A stretch of 26,898 bases of DNA from assembly GCA_015680685.1 (NCBI GenBank), contig MNCI01038230.1, forward strand, positions 269,750 through 296,647. The letters run 5' to 3'. The DNA is from Gnetum montanum (lineage: Eukaryota; Streptophyta; Gnetopsida; Gnetales; Gnetaceae). Below are positions 9,921-19,493 of this stretch, piece by piece (the first letter of the stretch is position 1; each line of letters starts with the position of its first letter). The notes beneath the pieces were generated by a model. It saw only the letters and a program-made list of their open reading frames with translations. It was not told the origin of the DNA and made no database searches. A program made the position numbers and the translations under genes.

Positions 9921-11450
9921 TCAAAACACATAGTTTTGTGAACAAGTAAGCATGAATACTTCTAATCCTTCATCATCTGCCCACATCTCATAGTTTGGGA
10001 AGGGTGAGGCATTGCAGTTTTGGAATGGAGTTCACATTGTCAAGAAAGAGCCTCTAGAACATTTGCAGCTTCACCACCTTTGGTATTTTTTTGATCCTTT
10101 GAAGATGCCCTTAGGCATTTTTCTAACCTTCTGGAGCTACGACCACCATCGCCAGTAGTACCACCCCTAGGCCATGTTGACAACATCATCAACCTTGGGT
10201 GTTTCATTAGTGGTTTGGGCTCTCACTGTCAGCACCACTTGTTAAAGTCCTAGCAGTACTGTGGCTTAGCCACAACACTATCATCCTTCAACCCTCACCA
10301 TTGCTTGGGCTTGGAAGTGCATCTAGTAGCATGGCTACCCACCATCTTGTTGGATTTCTAAACTCCTATCCTTCATGTGGAGTTTTGAGTACCTGCATTA
10401 CCATTGCCCTTGGCCACCTCATTGGCCTCCCTTAGGAACTTACTTCTAGTGTGTTTGGTGGATCTTTTGTAGCTTTTTGGCTTTAAAATCTACACTGGCA
10501 TTCTTTCTTTGGCACTGCAAACTCTTGTAACATTTCTAGCACTTGTAGTAATTGCAACACCCTCGCAACCAATAGTCTACTCTTATTTCATATGTTGTAT
10601 GGTTGTTTTCTTATTTCCTCTGCATTGTGTTTGCAAGATGAAGCCTCAGAGATGATCTTTCAAAGGCACATTTCATTATAGTAGCAAGGCACCACATTGT
10701 GCTGATGTTCCTAGTTGGACTTGCTAAGCTAATTGAGAGTGCACACCCCTACTATCCTTGGTATAACCTACTTACATTTACCTTCTCTACCTTACATTTT
10801 TCCTACCTTTCTTGCAAGCTTTTCTGATGCGTATGGCATCCTTCTTTCAGTCAACCATAGAACCCATGATGGATGTAACACAACTGATCCCAAGGGGAGC
10901 CTTTATGGGCTAGTCAAAGCCCACGTAGATGTAACACAACTCATCCCAAGGAGGAAACACCTATTCTACAAATGTGATGTAGTTTCCTCTAAGCAAAGAC
11001 TATCGAGTGGCATGTAGTTCACTTGATGATAAGCATCTATAGCTAGCATTTTGCCAAAAGGGGGGGGGGATGGGGTAAAACATGCCCTCAAAAAAATCCA
11101 ACAAAGCTACAATTTTGCAACCAATAAAACCCTAAATTCACAACAACCTTCACATAAGCACTCCAAAAAGTGGCCATTGTTTGGCAACAAGCCACGTTGG
11201 TGCTTTGATAATAGTCAATTGTATTGACTTTGCATCTTGCAACATGATACATTGTTTGTATCTCATTCCTCCCTTACTATCCCCAAGCCAATTCCCTACA
11301 CTCATTACCTAAAGCATGCCATGACCATTAGCACTCTTGAGCCTAATGAAGCACCATTTGATTGAGTTCTAACAAGTGATATTGATGTCATGTTTGTTGT
11401 GGTGTTTTGGGTTCTTTATCGACATCTCTTAGGTTGCTATTCCAGACGTC
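9921..11450 (+). mobile_element. Element 1: 3' UTR, non-coding
   Basis: This is about 1.5 kb between integrase and the polypurine tract without a supported gene. It aligns in blocks with 18320-19478 of element 2 and, reverse-complemented, with 22360-23115 of element 3. The shared blocks include 'aacccatgatggatgtaacacaact(g/c)atccca' (10861-10896) and a second 'gatgtaacacaactcatccca' (10928-10948). A run of nine G occurs at 11061-11069. The long 3' UTR fits Tat/Ogre-type elements. Confidence 0.7.
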
Positions 11451-11466
11451 GACAAAGAGGGACCAA
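11451..11466 (+). other. Polypurine tract of element 1
   Basis: GACAAAGAGGGACCAA directly precedes the LTR start TGAAACACC. The same arrangement is seen in element 2 (ACAAACAAAGGCCAT, 19479-19493) and element 3 (reverse complement of 22343-22358). This is the plus-strand primer site for reverse transcription and marks 11467 as an LTR start, making this the 3' LTR of element 1. Confidence 0.85.
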
Positions 11467-12387
11467 TGAAACACCACCAAATTTAGGTAATAGCACTTCA
11501 AGGAAAATTTGTCTAAGTGTCAACATAAGATAAATTCTTTCTAAGTGTCTGTACCAAGATCCCACTACTAGGGCTATGTTCTAGAGTGTAGCCAGTGTAG
11601 CATGAAACATACAACTAGATTTGCAAAATTTTTTAAGTGTCAAGCAACAACTATAGAAATTTTTCTAAGTGTCTTACTACACTCACATTCCTCTTGCTAT
11701 GCTTTCTAGTGTAACAATCATAGCAACACTCTAGTGACTAGTTTGAAGTAGTGTTGAGCTAGAAGTTGTCAAGCTAACTCAACATGGAAGAGGCATTTGG
11801 TAAATTTTCTAACTCTTGAAGCTACACCTTCTACTATGCTCCCAAGTGTAGTTGGCATAGCAGGATCAAGGATTGAAATTTTTGCCAGATTTTTCTAAGT
11901 GTCCATGCTATGCCTTGTACCATCTTGCTATGCTCATGAGTGTAGCAGTAATGGACTTCAATTTTTTTACAAAATTTACCTAATTTCTATGTCATGCTCA
12001 TAGAGTAGCTAGTGGAGCAACACAAAACTGCCTCCAAAAGCTTCTAGAGCTTAGCATAGGTCTTCATTCTAGCTCTAGAACTCCTTTGGCAAGCAGGATC
12101 AACAACTTGCACTCTTTTTGTATCCCCTCCATGTCCTAAAATTGTACCCACACTCAATCCTACTCAAAATATGGGAGAATGTAGTCTCGAAGTGTAGCCT
12201 CCAAATTGCACTAATTGCACTATTTTGCACTATTTTCAAGTATATTAAGATCTTGGCACATGTAGTCTTGGTAGCCTAGCCACATTTTGGTAGTCTCTTG
12301 GATTCCAATGAAGCATACCAGAGTGTAGCACCAATTGCTCCAATAGGAGTGTAGCAAAGGTCAATGTAGCCCCACCTATCCCTTTTT

Positions 12388-12398
12388 CCATGTGGCAC
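12388..12398 (+). promoter_or_regulatory. CCATGTGGCAC box upstream of LTR1 TATA
   Basis: CCATGTGG recurs upstream of the TATA in LTR1 (12388), both element-2 LTRs (13046 and 19999) and, on the other strand, the left element-3 LTR (22046 and 22062), typically ~30-45 bases away. It could derive from a G-box (CCACGTGG) by CpG loss. Its function is inferred only. Confidence 0.45.
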
Positions 12399-12428
12399 TC
12401 GATCCACACTTCATGCTAACCCTAAGCC

Positions 12429-12436
12429 TATAAATA
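12429..12436 (+). promoter_or_regulatory. TATA box of element 1 LTR
   Basis: TATAAATA followed by CCCC and, ~25 bases on, 'aggggttgg', the same context as in LTR0. Confidence 0.75.
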
Positions 12437-12546
12437 CCCCCACATTTGACACTCTAGGGGTTGGAAATTCATTCTAGTGGTGGGCATTTGAAGCATTTGG
12501 CTAGAAACTCTAAGTAGTAGTTGGCATTTTAGAGCATCACTTGGCA

Positions 12547-12551
12547 CCTCA
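12547..12551. repeat. Target-site duplication of element 2, left copy
   Basis: CCTCA immediately before the 5' LTR start pairs with CCTAA (20834-20838) immediately after the 3' LTR end, matching at 4 of 5 bases. Ty3/gypsy integration produces 5-bp duplications. Confidence 0.65.
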
Positions 12552-13086
12552 TGAAACACCACCAATTTTGGGCCTTAGCATTGTAACTAAAAATTCTTGT
12601 AAGTGTCAAAACTTGGAAAATTCTTCTAAGTGTTGGTGCTATGCTCTAGCATAGTGTGGAAGAAGATTGAATTTGTGCTAGATTTTTCTAAGTATCCCTA
12701 CTACACTTTAGAGCATAGCAGGTGTAGCTAGTGCTAGACATCAAATTCAAAATTTGTCTAAGTGTTGTGCTATGCTCCAAAGCATAGCTAGTGCAGCATT
12801 GCAAAGAAGCCTTTGACAATCTCTAAATGGCTCTAGAGCTCAACATCAACTTTCACCTTAGCTCTAGCACTCCTTTGGCAACCAAGATCAGCAATTTGCA
12901 TTTCTCCTATGCTCCCCATTTGTCCAGAATCATACCTACACTCTAGAGCAGAGCGAGTGTAACAACCAGAGTTAGAAAATGTTTTGGTCACCTCCAGACT
13001 TAGAAAAGTTTCTAAATTTTTCTTGTAGTCCCACCCACCACATTGCCATGTGGAATATGATCTATGTTTTGAGCTAACCCTAGTGC

Positions 13087-13094
13087 TATAGATA
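13087..13094 (+). promoter_or_regulatory. Degraded TATA box of element 2 5' LTR
   Basis: TATAGATA followed by CCC occupies the position of TATAAATA in LTR0 and LTR1. The 3' LTR carries the same TATAGATA at 20040-20047, so the variant predates insertion. Confidence 0.7.
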
Positions 13095-13120
13095 CCCTTG
13101 GACCCCCAACATTTTAATTG

Positions 13121-13273
13121 TTGGCATTCTTCAACAGTTGGCATTCCATGACTATTGGCATTTCTTGATGATTAGCATTCCCCAATTTTTGGCATTCCCT
13201 AACTATTGGCATTTCCTAACAGTTGGCATTCCCAAGTGATTGGCATTCCTTGAATGTGAGCATTTTTAAGCAC
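13121..13273. repeat. Nine-copy 17-bp tandem repeat in R of element 2 5' LTR
   Basis: TTGGCATTCC-type units start at 13121, 13138, 13155, 13172, 13189, 13206, 13223, 13240 and ~13257, an exact 17-bp period without indels. It lies ~35 bases downstream of the TATA box, so it should be within the transcribed leader. The 3' LTR has ten copies in the same place (20074-20243). Confidence 0.92.
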
Positions 13274-13828
13274 TTGGAATTTGGCATCTTGCCACCTAGC
13301 TTTGTGGGCAAACGAGACCCATATCACACAACACTAGTAGAGAGGTAGAGTTGCATATCACAGCCCATTGTAGCCCTATAGAACATTGCATAGTATACTA
13401 AAATAACTAACTTGGTAGGCATAGTTCATCATGGAAAGTACCAAACCTCATAGCTCAACATCATCGAGACTTTGACTATGCTTCCATTATGCCTATTTTA
13501 CACTGTACCTTCTAAGACCTTTTTGGAGTTAAACTACACTCCCAATTCTAGCATTTTCTTGCATTTTTGGGCATATTTCTACACTTTTTCATGTGTTGTT
13601 CCACTATACTATGTATTGTTTGAATTTGCATTTTAGCTAATCATGCCATCCCCTGGTTGTACCCACTACCCCAGTTGCAACTAACAAAGTCCCTATTCAA
13701 TCAACAAGGCTATTTAGAGTGCTTTTCCATTGTTTCTAGCAAGGCCCTTGCACAGAGATGGGGTTACGGCTATGCATTTGTTGATCCCTTGATGATTCCA
13801 ATCACCAATGTTTTTGATCATTATAGTA

Positions 13829-13848
13829 TTTTGGTAGTAGAAGAAGGC
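13829..13848 (+). other. Primer-binding site of element 2 (putative)
   Basis: TTTGGTAGTAGAAGAAGGC starts four bases after the LTR end. Element 3 has TTTGGCATTAGAAGAAGGGC in the same position. The first 12 bases from TGG resemble, but do not match, the initiator tRNA-Met site TGGTATCAGAGC; the primer tRNA is uncertain. Confidence 0.6.
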
Positions 13849-14385
13849 CATCACCATTTTCTTCTACATTTTTTATTGTTGTACTACATGGTCTCTCCAC
13901 CATTAGTTAGTGTAGATTGGTACCAGTTGTTGGTTCCCTTAGAATCCCACAAGATAAAAGCCCAAATATATCCATTGCATTCAAAACTCTAGATGTTCTG
14001 AAGAGTGTAACAAGTTCTCAGAGCGTAGCAACCATTGCGAATGTAACACTAGAGTTAGCCATTTTTAGTAGCTTTCACAATTGGCTTTTTCTCTACATTT
14101 CCATACTTAGCATTTTTTTTCTACATTTTCATGCTTAGCATTTTTTTTTCATTTTCATACTTAGTAAAATTTTCTATAGTTCCAAACTTAGCCATTTTTT
14201 TTCATTTTTAGATTTATCCATATTTCTACATTTTTAGTCATTTTTCTACTACTAATACGCTTAGTATTTTTCTATAGTTTTCAGAATTAGTCATTTTTTA
14301 CAAACAACAACTCTCACAACTCGATCTGTGAACATGAATCTAGATCAACCTTCTACATTTTCTACCAAAAGTGTGTCATGTTAAG
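13849..14385 (+). mobile_element. Element 2 untranslated leader, T-rich
   Basis: No gene is supported. 14080-14300 holds repeated 'CATTTT..CATACTTAG' units with T-runs. The parallel leader of element 3 (minus strand, 25074-24480) shows similar T-rich text and a shared '(g)agcgta.c.a' block. Confidence 0.55.
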
Positions 14386-14945
14386 CCATGAAAAATATAA
14401 TTTTGTTTGTTCCAAAATCCAAGTAGGATTACTAATGGATTGCCTTGACTTGGAGGTAAAATAGGGCTATGAATGAGTGCACCAAGATGGTTGAGAGTAC
14501 AACCCCTCCTTGTTCGACATAATCCCAATCATGGAGTCCTACCACCAAATATTCTCCCAACTCATGTATGTAAACAAGCATGATGTAGGAACAACATATG
14601 AGGGAGCCTCATAGGAGGAAGAAGATGAGTTCAATGCCCACTTTGTATGTGAGAGCCCTCTCTACATCATCTTCCAACAATTACTCCCTAGTACGGTCCC
14701 TCCTCGATTCGGTCCATTCATCCTATTCGAGATGGTGACCATGCTAATTTAGGCTTCTTTGCAAGCAACCACTGCATTTACCCAGTCCTATGCTCACATA
14801 GGGGTCACTTCGCAACCCCAAATGATTTATGCATCTTACATCCTACTTGTCTCATTGATCCCCATGGCATTCGTCCACCCCACTTGTGTGTGGCCTACCT
14901 CGGTCACCATGCCCATTACTTAGCCAATGTGTCATCTAAATCCAT

Positions 14946-15031
14946 CTGCTATGACATTAAACTAGCAACAAGCATCTGCTATCTACTATGACATTAACTA
15001 GCAATGAACATTTGCTATGAGGTTAAACTAG
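14946..15031. repeat. ~30-bp repeats of the 3' UTR type inside gag
   Basis: Three units 'TGCTATGACATTAAACTAGC'-like (14948, 14989, 15012) resemble the 3' UTR arrays at 9600-9905 and 18080-18320. They sit between two gag-coding stretches. Confidence 0.6.
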
Positions 15032-16094
15032 AAAACTTTACAACCAACAATCCCACCCTATGCTATGCAACCAACACAAGCCCAGCCAATGCAACTAGCT
15101 GGCACATCCCCAAGCTTAGATCAAGCATTCTAGCTAATCCAAAGTTTGATAGAGGAGATTAACCAAATCAAAGTTGCCTCCTTCAACACTGTCAAGGTGG
15201 TGGGGTCTAGCTAGCTCAACTCACCAAGTGCAATAGTGAAGGGGACATAAACAAACATTTGGTCATATGCTGATTCATGTGCTTTCTCCTTCAAGATTGG
15301 CCACATGCCATCATGCATGTTTTCCCCATGTCACTCACTAGCAAGGCCTTAGACTAGTGTTGGAGGATCATGCACTACCCAAGGACTCAATCTCTTCATT
15401 GGAGGATCTCATAATCCAATTTGTGACACACTTTAGGTATAATCTAAAGCCTAAAGTAACCCTTGACTAACTCATGCAAGTCAAGCAAGGGCCCTTATAG
15501 ATTGTGCTAACATTCCTCCAATGCTAGAATGCTACATTGAGCAAAATGCGTGAACCCTTAGCAAAGATGCACCTACTAGCCATCTTCAAGGGTGGAGTGA
15601 GTGACTTCATCAAGTTCAAACTATATTACCTAGCCTAGAAGTCTATTAGCCAAGCCTTTGCCTAAATGAAGGGCATAGAGGAGGTAGTGCAAGCTAGCAA
15701 TGACTTGGCCTACATGGCCTACAGAAACCAACATGCATGCAAGCAAAATGCAATAGTGGAAATAGTGGCCACAAACACAAAAGCAATTAACCAAGGCTTG
15801 ACAACTAAGTAGCTCAAGGCCCTAGCTCACAAAGTTGCCAACCCAAGCACCAAGTTGCCTACATTGACAAGGGTTTCCCCAAGGCCCAACTTTGAGTGCA
15901 AGGATCACTCAAAGTATACATTGCTACTGATAGAACCCTCTAAACTACTAGAGAAACTCCTAAAAGCTAGGCAAATCCAATACAAACATGTATCAAAAAT
16001 TACCTACAAAAAATATGATAGGTACTATGAATTACTAAGGAACCCTACCTCAGTAGTACCGAATAAGCCCTCAGTCCCACAACACTTCAAGTTG

Positions 16095-16160
16095 GACCAA
16101 TACTATCATTACCACTAGTTGTTTGGTCATAGTACAAACAACTATCATGCTTTGCAGGGT
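16095..16160 (+). other. Zinc-knuckle relic with both Cys positions changed to Tyr
   Basis: The frame gives Tyr (16104), His (16113), Gly-His (16125-16130) and Tyr (16143) with C-X2-H-X4-H-X4-C spacing, as in gag knuckles of plant gypsy elements. The Tyr codons TAT/TAT are one G-to-A change from TGT. TAG at 16116 sits in the loop. Confidence 0.65.
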
Positions 16161-16180
16161 GATCTATAAAGAATGATAGA

Positions 16181-17400
16181 ATAGGTGATGCCTCCTATGT
16201 CATAAAATCCATCATCGTAGGTGGCAAGTCTAAGCCTATGCAACAACCTTTTATGATCCATGTGCCTCCTAATAAGGCAAGGATCCACTCGGCCTCCATA
16301 AGCAAGATGCCTCTCTTTGTTATCAAAGTGCTACCTCAAGCACCTACAACACCCTTTGTGGTCAATGTCCCATAGCAATTGTCTGCTAAGATGTTAAATT
16401 GACATGATGCAACAACAACAGAAGCTAAGAAACCTTTCATCATCAAGGTGCCACAACAAGTTGTCCCAACAACACCTCCTAAATCACTATTTTTCATAAG
16501 GGTGATACAAAATGATGGTGCCTAACATACCCAAAGGCCAATAGTGGACAACATCTTGACCTCTCCTCCTTTGAGGGCAGACCCCATTGGCAACTTGGGT
16601 AGGCCTACTAAATGACAATGCAAGAGGATGAATGACCACCTCACAACCCCCATGGTCGAAGCAAAGGCCATAACTAGCAAGAAACAACCAAAATCTAGGG
16701 TCCCTACCCCAAAGCAAGCTAAGCAAGCTAAGCCCAAGTCCCCTCCATGAGAGGTCTCTCAAGTTGCATAGAGGAAGTTAAGGCTAACAAAATGACTAAT
16801 GAAAAGGACTTCGTAGCTACACTAGCCTAGGTGAAATAAATGCTCAAGAAAAAGAACACAACGTTGAGCGTGTACAACCTAGTCATGACCTCATCTACTC
16901 ACCGCCAATACTTGGCTTAAATGTTGGCCTACATTCCTATTATAGATGACATCCCTACAAATGAGGCATCCATATATGCTATGATGTTGTCCCTTGCACC
17001 ACAGGAATCAATTTCAACATTCCAAACATTTCACGATGATGTAGTCAATGTCAACCTTGAATGAGGGAAGGTCACTACATCTCCATTGTCCATTAGCATA
17101 CATGTTGGGTAGTGCATAATTTGTAGAGTGCATGTTAATGATGGTGCAGCAAAAAATGTAGTCCTATACTCCATCATCAACAAGCTAGGCTTGGTAGACA
17201 AATTGTGTGTCTAAAATCATTCAATGGATCATGTGTCACTATGAAGGGTACAATCAACCTAGCCTTCATGGCAGGAGAGAAATTTTCCACTAGCATAGAT
17301 TTCACTATCATAGAGGAGATGCTAAGCTTCAACCTAATCCTAGGTAGGCCTTGGCTAGCCCAACTATGGACTATGAAAGTGGTCAAGTTATCATCCACAA
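16181..17400 (+). pseudogene. pro: Element 2 protease region: Pro/Lys-rich linker and retropepsin (decayed)
   Basis: The N-terminal part has repeated 'PF(V/I)(I/V).VP' phrases (16250-16470) and a basic stretch KQPKSRVPTPKQAKQAKPKS (16684-16742), typical of the linker before the protease of this branch. THRQYLA and AYIPIIDDIP follow. The aspartic protease motif reads VNDGAAKNV, with catalytic Asp at 17140, and KLGLVDK after it. After a frameshift near 17205 the C-terminal half runs SFNGSCVTMKGTINLAF to NLILGRPWLAQL (GRPW at 17343-17354). It would cleave the Gag polyprotein. It is dead through stops and the frameshift. Confidence 0.85.
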
Positions 17401-18030
17401 TGGTAATGTCCCCGTCCAGCTACCCACAACATAGACATAGATCAAGTGTCAGAGGTGGAGTTTCTTTGTGGTACACCTCCAACAACCAACATAATGCCTG
17501 AGGCTAACACACTTGAATTACTGGTCGAAGCTAACAACCTCCAAGAGGACCCTAAGCCCTATGCATCTACTAATCCACACTTAGTTAGGAAGCAACTACA
17601 TGTACAAGACTTTTCCTTAGCCAAAAATAAACTAAGCGCCTACTTACCATTTGCCTCTATGGATCATGCATTTTTGGTTTTTCCTATGTTGTATTTGTTC
17701 ATACATTTACATTACACTTGCTTGATTAGTTTACACACTACTTTGCTTTGTTTATGCATTTCTACTTTGTTTATGCATTCATTAGCTTAGCTTATGAATT
17801 TCATTTAAAAAACATCAAAAACACATACAAATAAAAAAAAGCATAAAACTACAAAAAAACATGGCTTGAAAAGGCCTTAAACTAGCCCATGGCCTGAAAC
17901 GGCCTAAAACTATTTCTTTTTGCATTGCTTTCCTTTCATTAGTGCATTTTAACTCTGTTTATGATAGGTGCCACTTGATGTTGTTTTTCTAGTTGATTTT
18001 TGCAAGATCTTGCAGGCACATAGCATGACT
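17401..18030 (+). mobile_element. Element 2 spacer between protease and the former pol site
   Basis: 17446-17650 is open and may be the protease C-terminal extension (EANTLELLVEANNLQEDPKP). After it, 17690-17850 is T-rich then A-rich. 17865-18018 aligns with the segment upstream of pol in element 1, ending in TTTTTGCAAGATCTTGCAG|G, a good splice-acceptor look-alike. Confidence 0.55.
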
Positions 18031-18066
18031 ATGCATGTAGCATCATGCCTCACACAAGCAAGGTAA
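18019..18066 (+). other. Pol deletion junction in element 2
   Basis: Left of the junction the sequence matches the segment before pol of element 1 (to ~6778); right of it, 'AAGCAAGGTAAG' matches 9566-9577 just after integrase. Thus ~2.8 kb containing all of pol is missing. The remnant ATGACTATGCATG combines words found at both pol ends. Confidence 0.75.
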
Positions 18067-18079
18067 GCACTCGTTTGCC

Positions 18080-18325
18080 ATGATGTAAAAAATTGGCATA
18101 GATAGTTTGCTATGACTATAAACTAGTGTAGCAGTTTACTATGACTATAAATTGGCACAGATCATCCTTGGGTCATGATGTTAAATTAGCACAACATCCA
18201 CTATCTACTATGACATTAAAATAGCACCTAGTAGTTTGCTAGAACTATAAACTAGCACATCATAGCCTACCAGGATCTTAAATTGGGTTCACGATCTACC
18301 AGAACTTTAAATTGGCATGTTGCTA
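18080..18325. repeat. 30-bp repeats in element 2 3' UTR
   Basis: TGA(C/T)..TAAA words recur at 18081, 18112 and 18142, then diverged units with 'TTAAA(C/T)T(A/G)G' to 18320, in the same order as at 9601-9905. Confidence 0.8.
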
Positions 18326-19478
18326 ATTTGTTGGAATACCTACCATTGGTCAAACCCTTGGGGCACTCACAGCATCATTTCCTCCCACCATTCTACTAAT
18401 CTTTTGGAGCACCTACCATTAATGTGACCTTTGAAGGACTCATAGCATCATTGCCCTAGCACTTTCACTGGCTTCCTAAGCACTTGCAACTAGCATAACA
18501 TTTGACGCATTTGCAACATCTTTTCATTGAGCACTTGTAGCATCTTCACATCTAGCATTTGCACTTGCATTTCATGTTTTATGGTTTTCTTATCTTCTTG
18601 GAGTTGTATTTTCAAGATGAAGCCTTAGAGGCGGTTGTGCAAAGATGTATCTTATTGCAATAGCAAATTGCGACATTCCTCTAATGTGCATGATTAGACT
18701 TGTTAAGCCACTCAAGAGTACACATCCCCCTCATCCCATTATAGCCTATCCACTTCATTTCAATATCCTCTCATCCCCTGCATACCCATGATTGCACATC
18801 ACTCTTATGCATATGCACTATGATGCATATGGCATTCTCTTCACATCAATCATAGAACCCAAGGTGGACATAACACAACTTGTTCCATGGGGAGCCTCTA
18901 TTGGTTGGTCAAAGACTAGGTAGATGTAATGCAACTCATCCCTGGGAGGAAACACTTTGCAACTCATCAAAGCAAAGTCCATCTACTTGATCGCCCACAC
19001 CTTGCAGCTAGCATTTAGTAATAAGCCAAACCCTATGGGGGTTTGGCTTGCAGCAAAGCAAAAAAATAGGAAAAAATGAAATAAAAGAGAATAGGAAAAA
19101 TAACATCCCTAAGAAAATGAAAAATGTTGTAGCTTCACAACTAGCCTAGCCTTGGATCAACTTTGACTCTCTCATGAGAACTTTGATGAGAGGTCAATGT
19201 TTTAAGGGCAATCCTCTTCATGCCATTGCCACTGTCAATCATGCTAACTTTGCGTCTTGCATTAGGATACATTGTTTACATTTTATTTCCTCTACTTGAA
19301 TTTTATCTTCCTAGCACATTACCTACACACTTTGCCCAAGCATACCCTTATCCACAACACTCTTGAACGTAGTGGAACGACACCTGATCTTGTACCAATG
19401 AGTGATGTTGGTGCTATGTCTACTATGGTGTTTTGCAATTCTTTGTCGACATCTCTCATGCCACTCCTCTAGACGTCA
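18326..19478 (+). mobile_element. Element 2 3' UTR, non-coding
   Basis: No gene is supported. It matches 9920-11450 in blocks ('catagaacccaaggtggacataacacaact' near 18848). A purine-rich A/G tract lies at 19058-19130; element 3 has one at the equivalent place (22755-22853, minus strand). Confidence 0.65.
19023..19049. repeat. Perfect 11-bp stem, 5-base loop hairpin
   Basis: AAGCCAAACCC (19023-19033) and GGGTTTGGCTT (19039-19049) are exact inverted copies around TATGG. It lies just before the A/G-rich tract of the 3' UTR. The element-1 counterpart (11050-11070) has lost the pairing and carries a G-run. Confidence 0.9.
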
Positions 19479-19493
19479 ACAAACAAAGGCCAT
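19479..19493 (+). other. Polypurine tract of element 2
   Basis: ACAAACAAAGGCCAT lies directly before the 3' LTR start TGATACACCACCAA and is parallel to 11451-11466. 'agacgtcaac' precedes it, as 'agacgtcgac' precedes the element-1 tract. Confidence 0.75.

Larger units (their letters stand above)
11467..12551 (+). mobile_element. Element 1 3' LTR, first part (U3 and start of R)
   Basis: It begins TGAAACACCACCAA. U3 is long (962 bases to the TATA box) and contains many 'GCTATGCTC..GAGTGTAGC' palindromes and 'AAATTTGTCTAAGTGTC' words. The LTR is broken at 12551 by element 2; its sequence resumes at 20839. Confidence 0.85.
12552..13825 (+). mobile_element. Element 2 5' LTR
   Basis: Starts TGAAACACCACCAA and ends CATTATA (CA to TA by one transition). 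U3 is 535 bases with palindromes such as GCTATGCTCCAAAGCATAGC (12769-12788). R has nine 17-bp repeats. The last ~180 bases match 20640-20833 of the 3' LTR nearly word for word ('tgtacccactacc.cagttg'). Confidence 0.88.
14386..16180 (+). pseudogene. gag: Element 2 gag (decayed)
   Basis: The N-terminus (KYNFVCSKIQVGLLMD) aligns with element 3's gag (WYNFLYAKLQIGLSLD). Next comes an acidic stretch near 14610, a Gln/Pro-rich linker near 15060-15130, then the capsid region: HALPKDSISSLEDLIIQFV (15370-15425) and LAKMHLLAIFKGGVSDFIKF (15560-15620), matching THLLAIFKGIVNDFIKSK of element 3. The C-terminal part FECKDHSKYTLLLIEPSKLL (from 15890) leads to a zinc-knuckle relic. Many TAG/TAA stops, often where Gln fits, and frameshifts remove function. 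The protein would form the virus-like particle. Confidence 0.85.
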
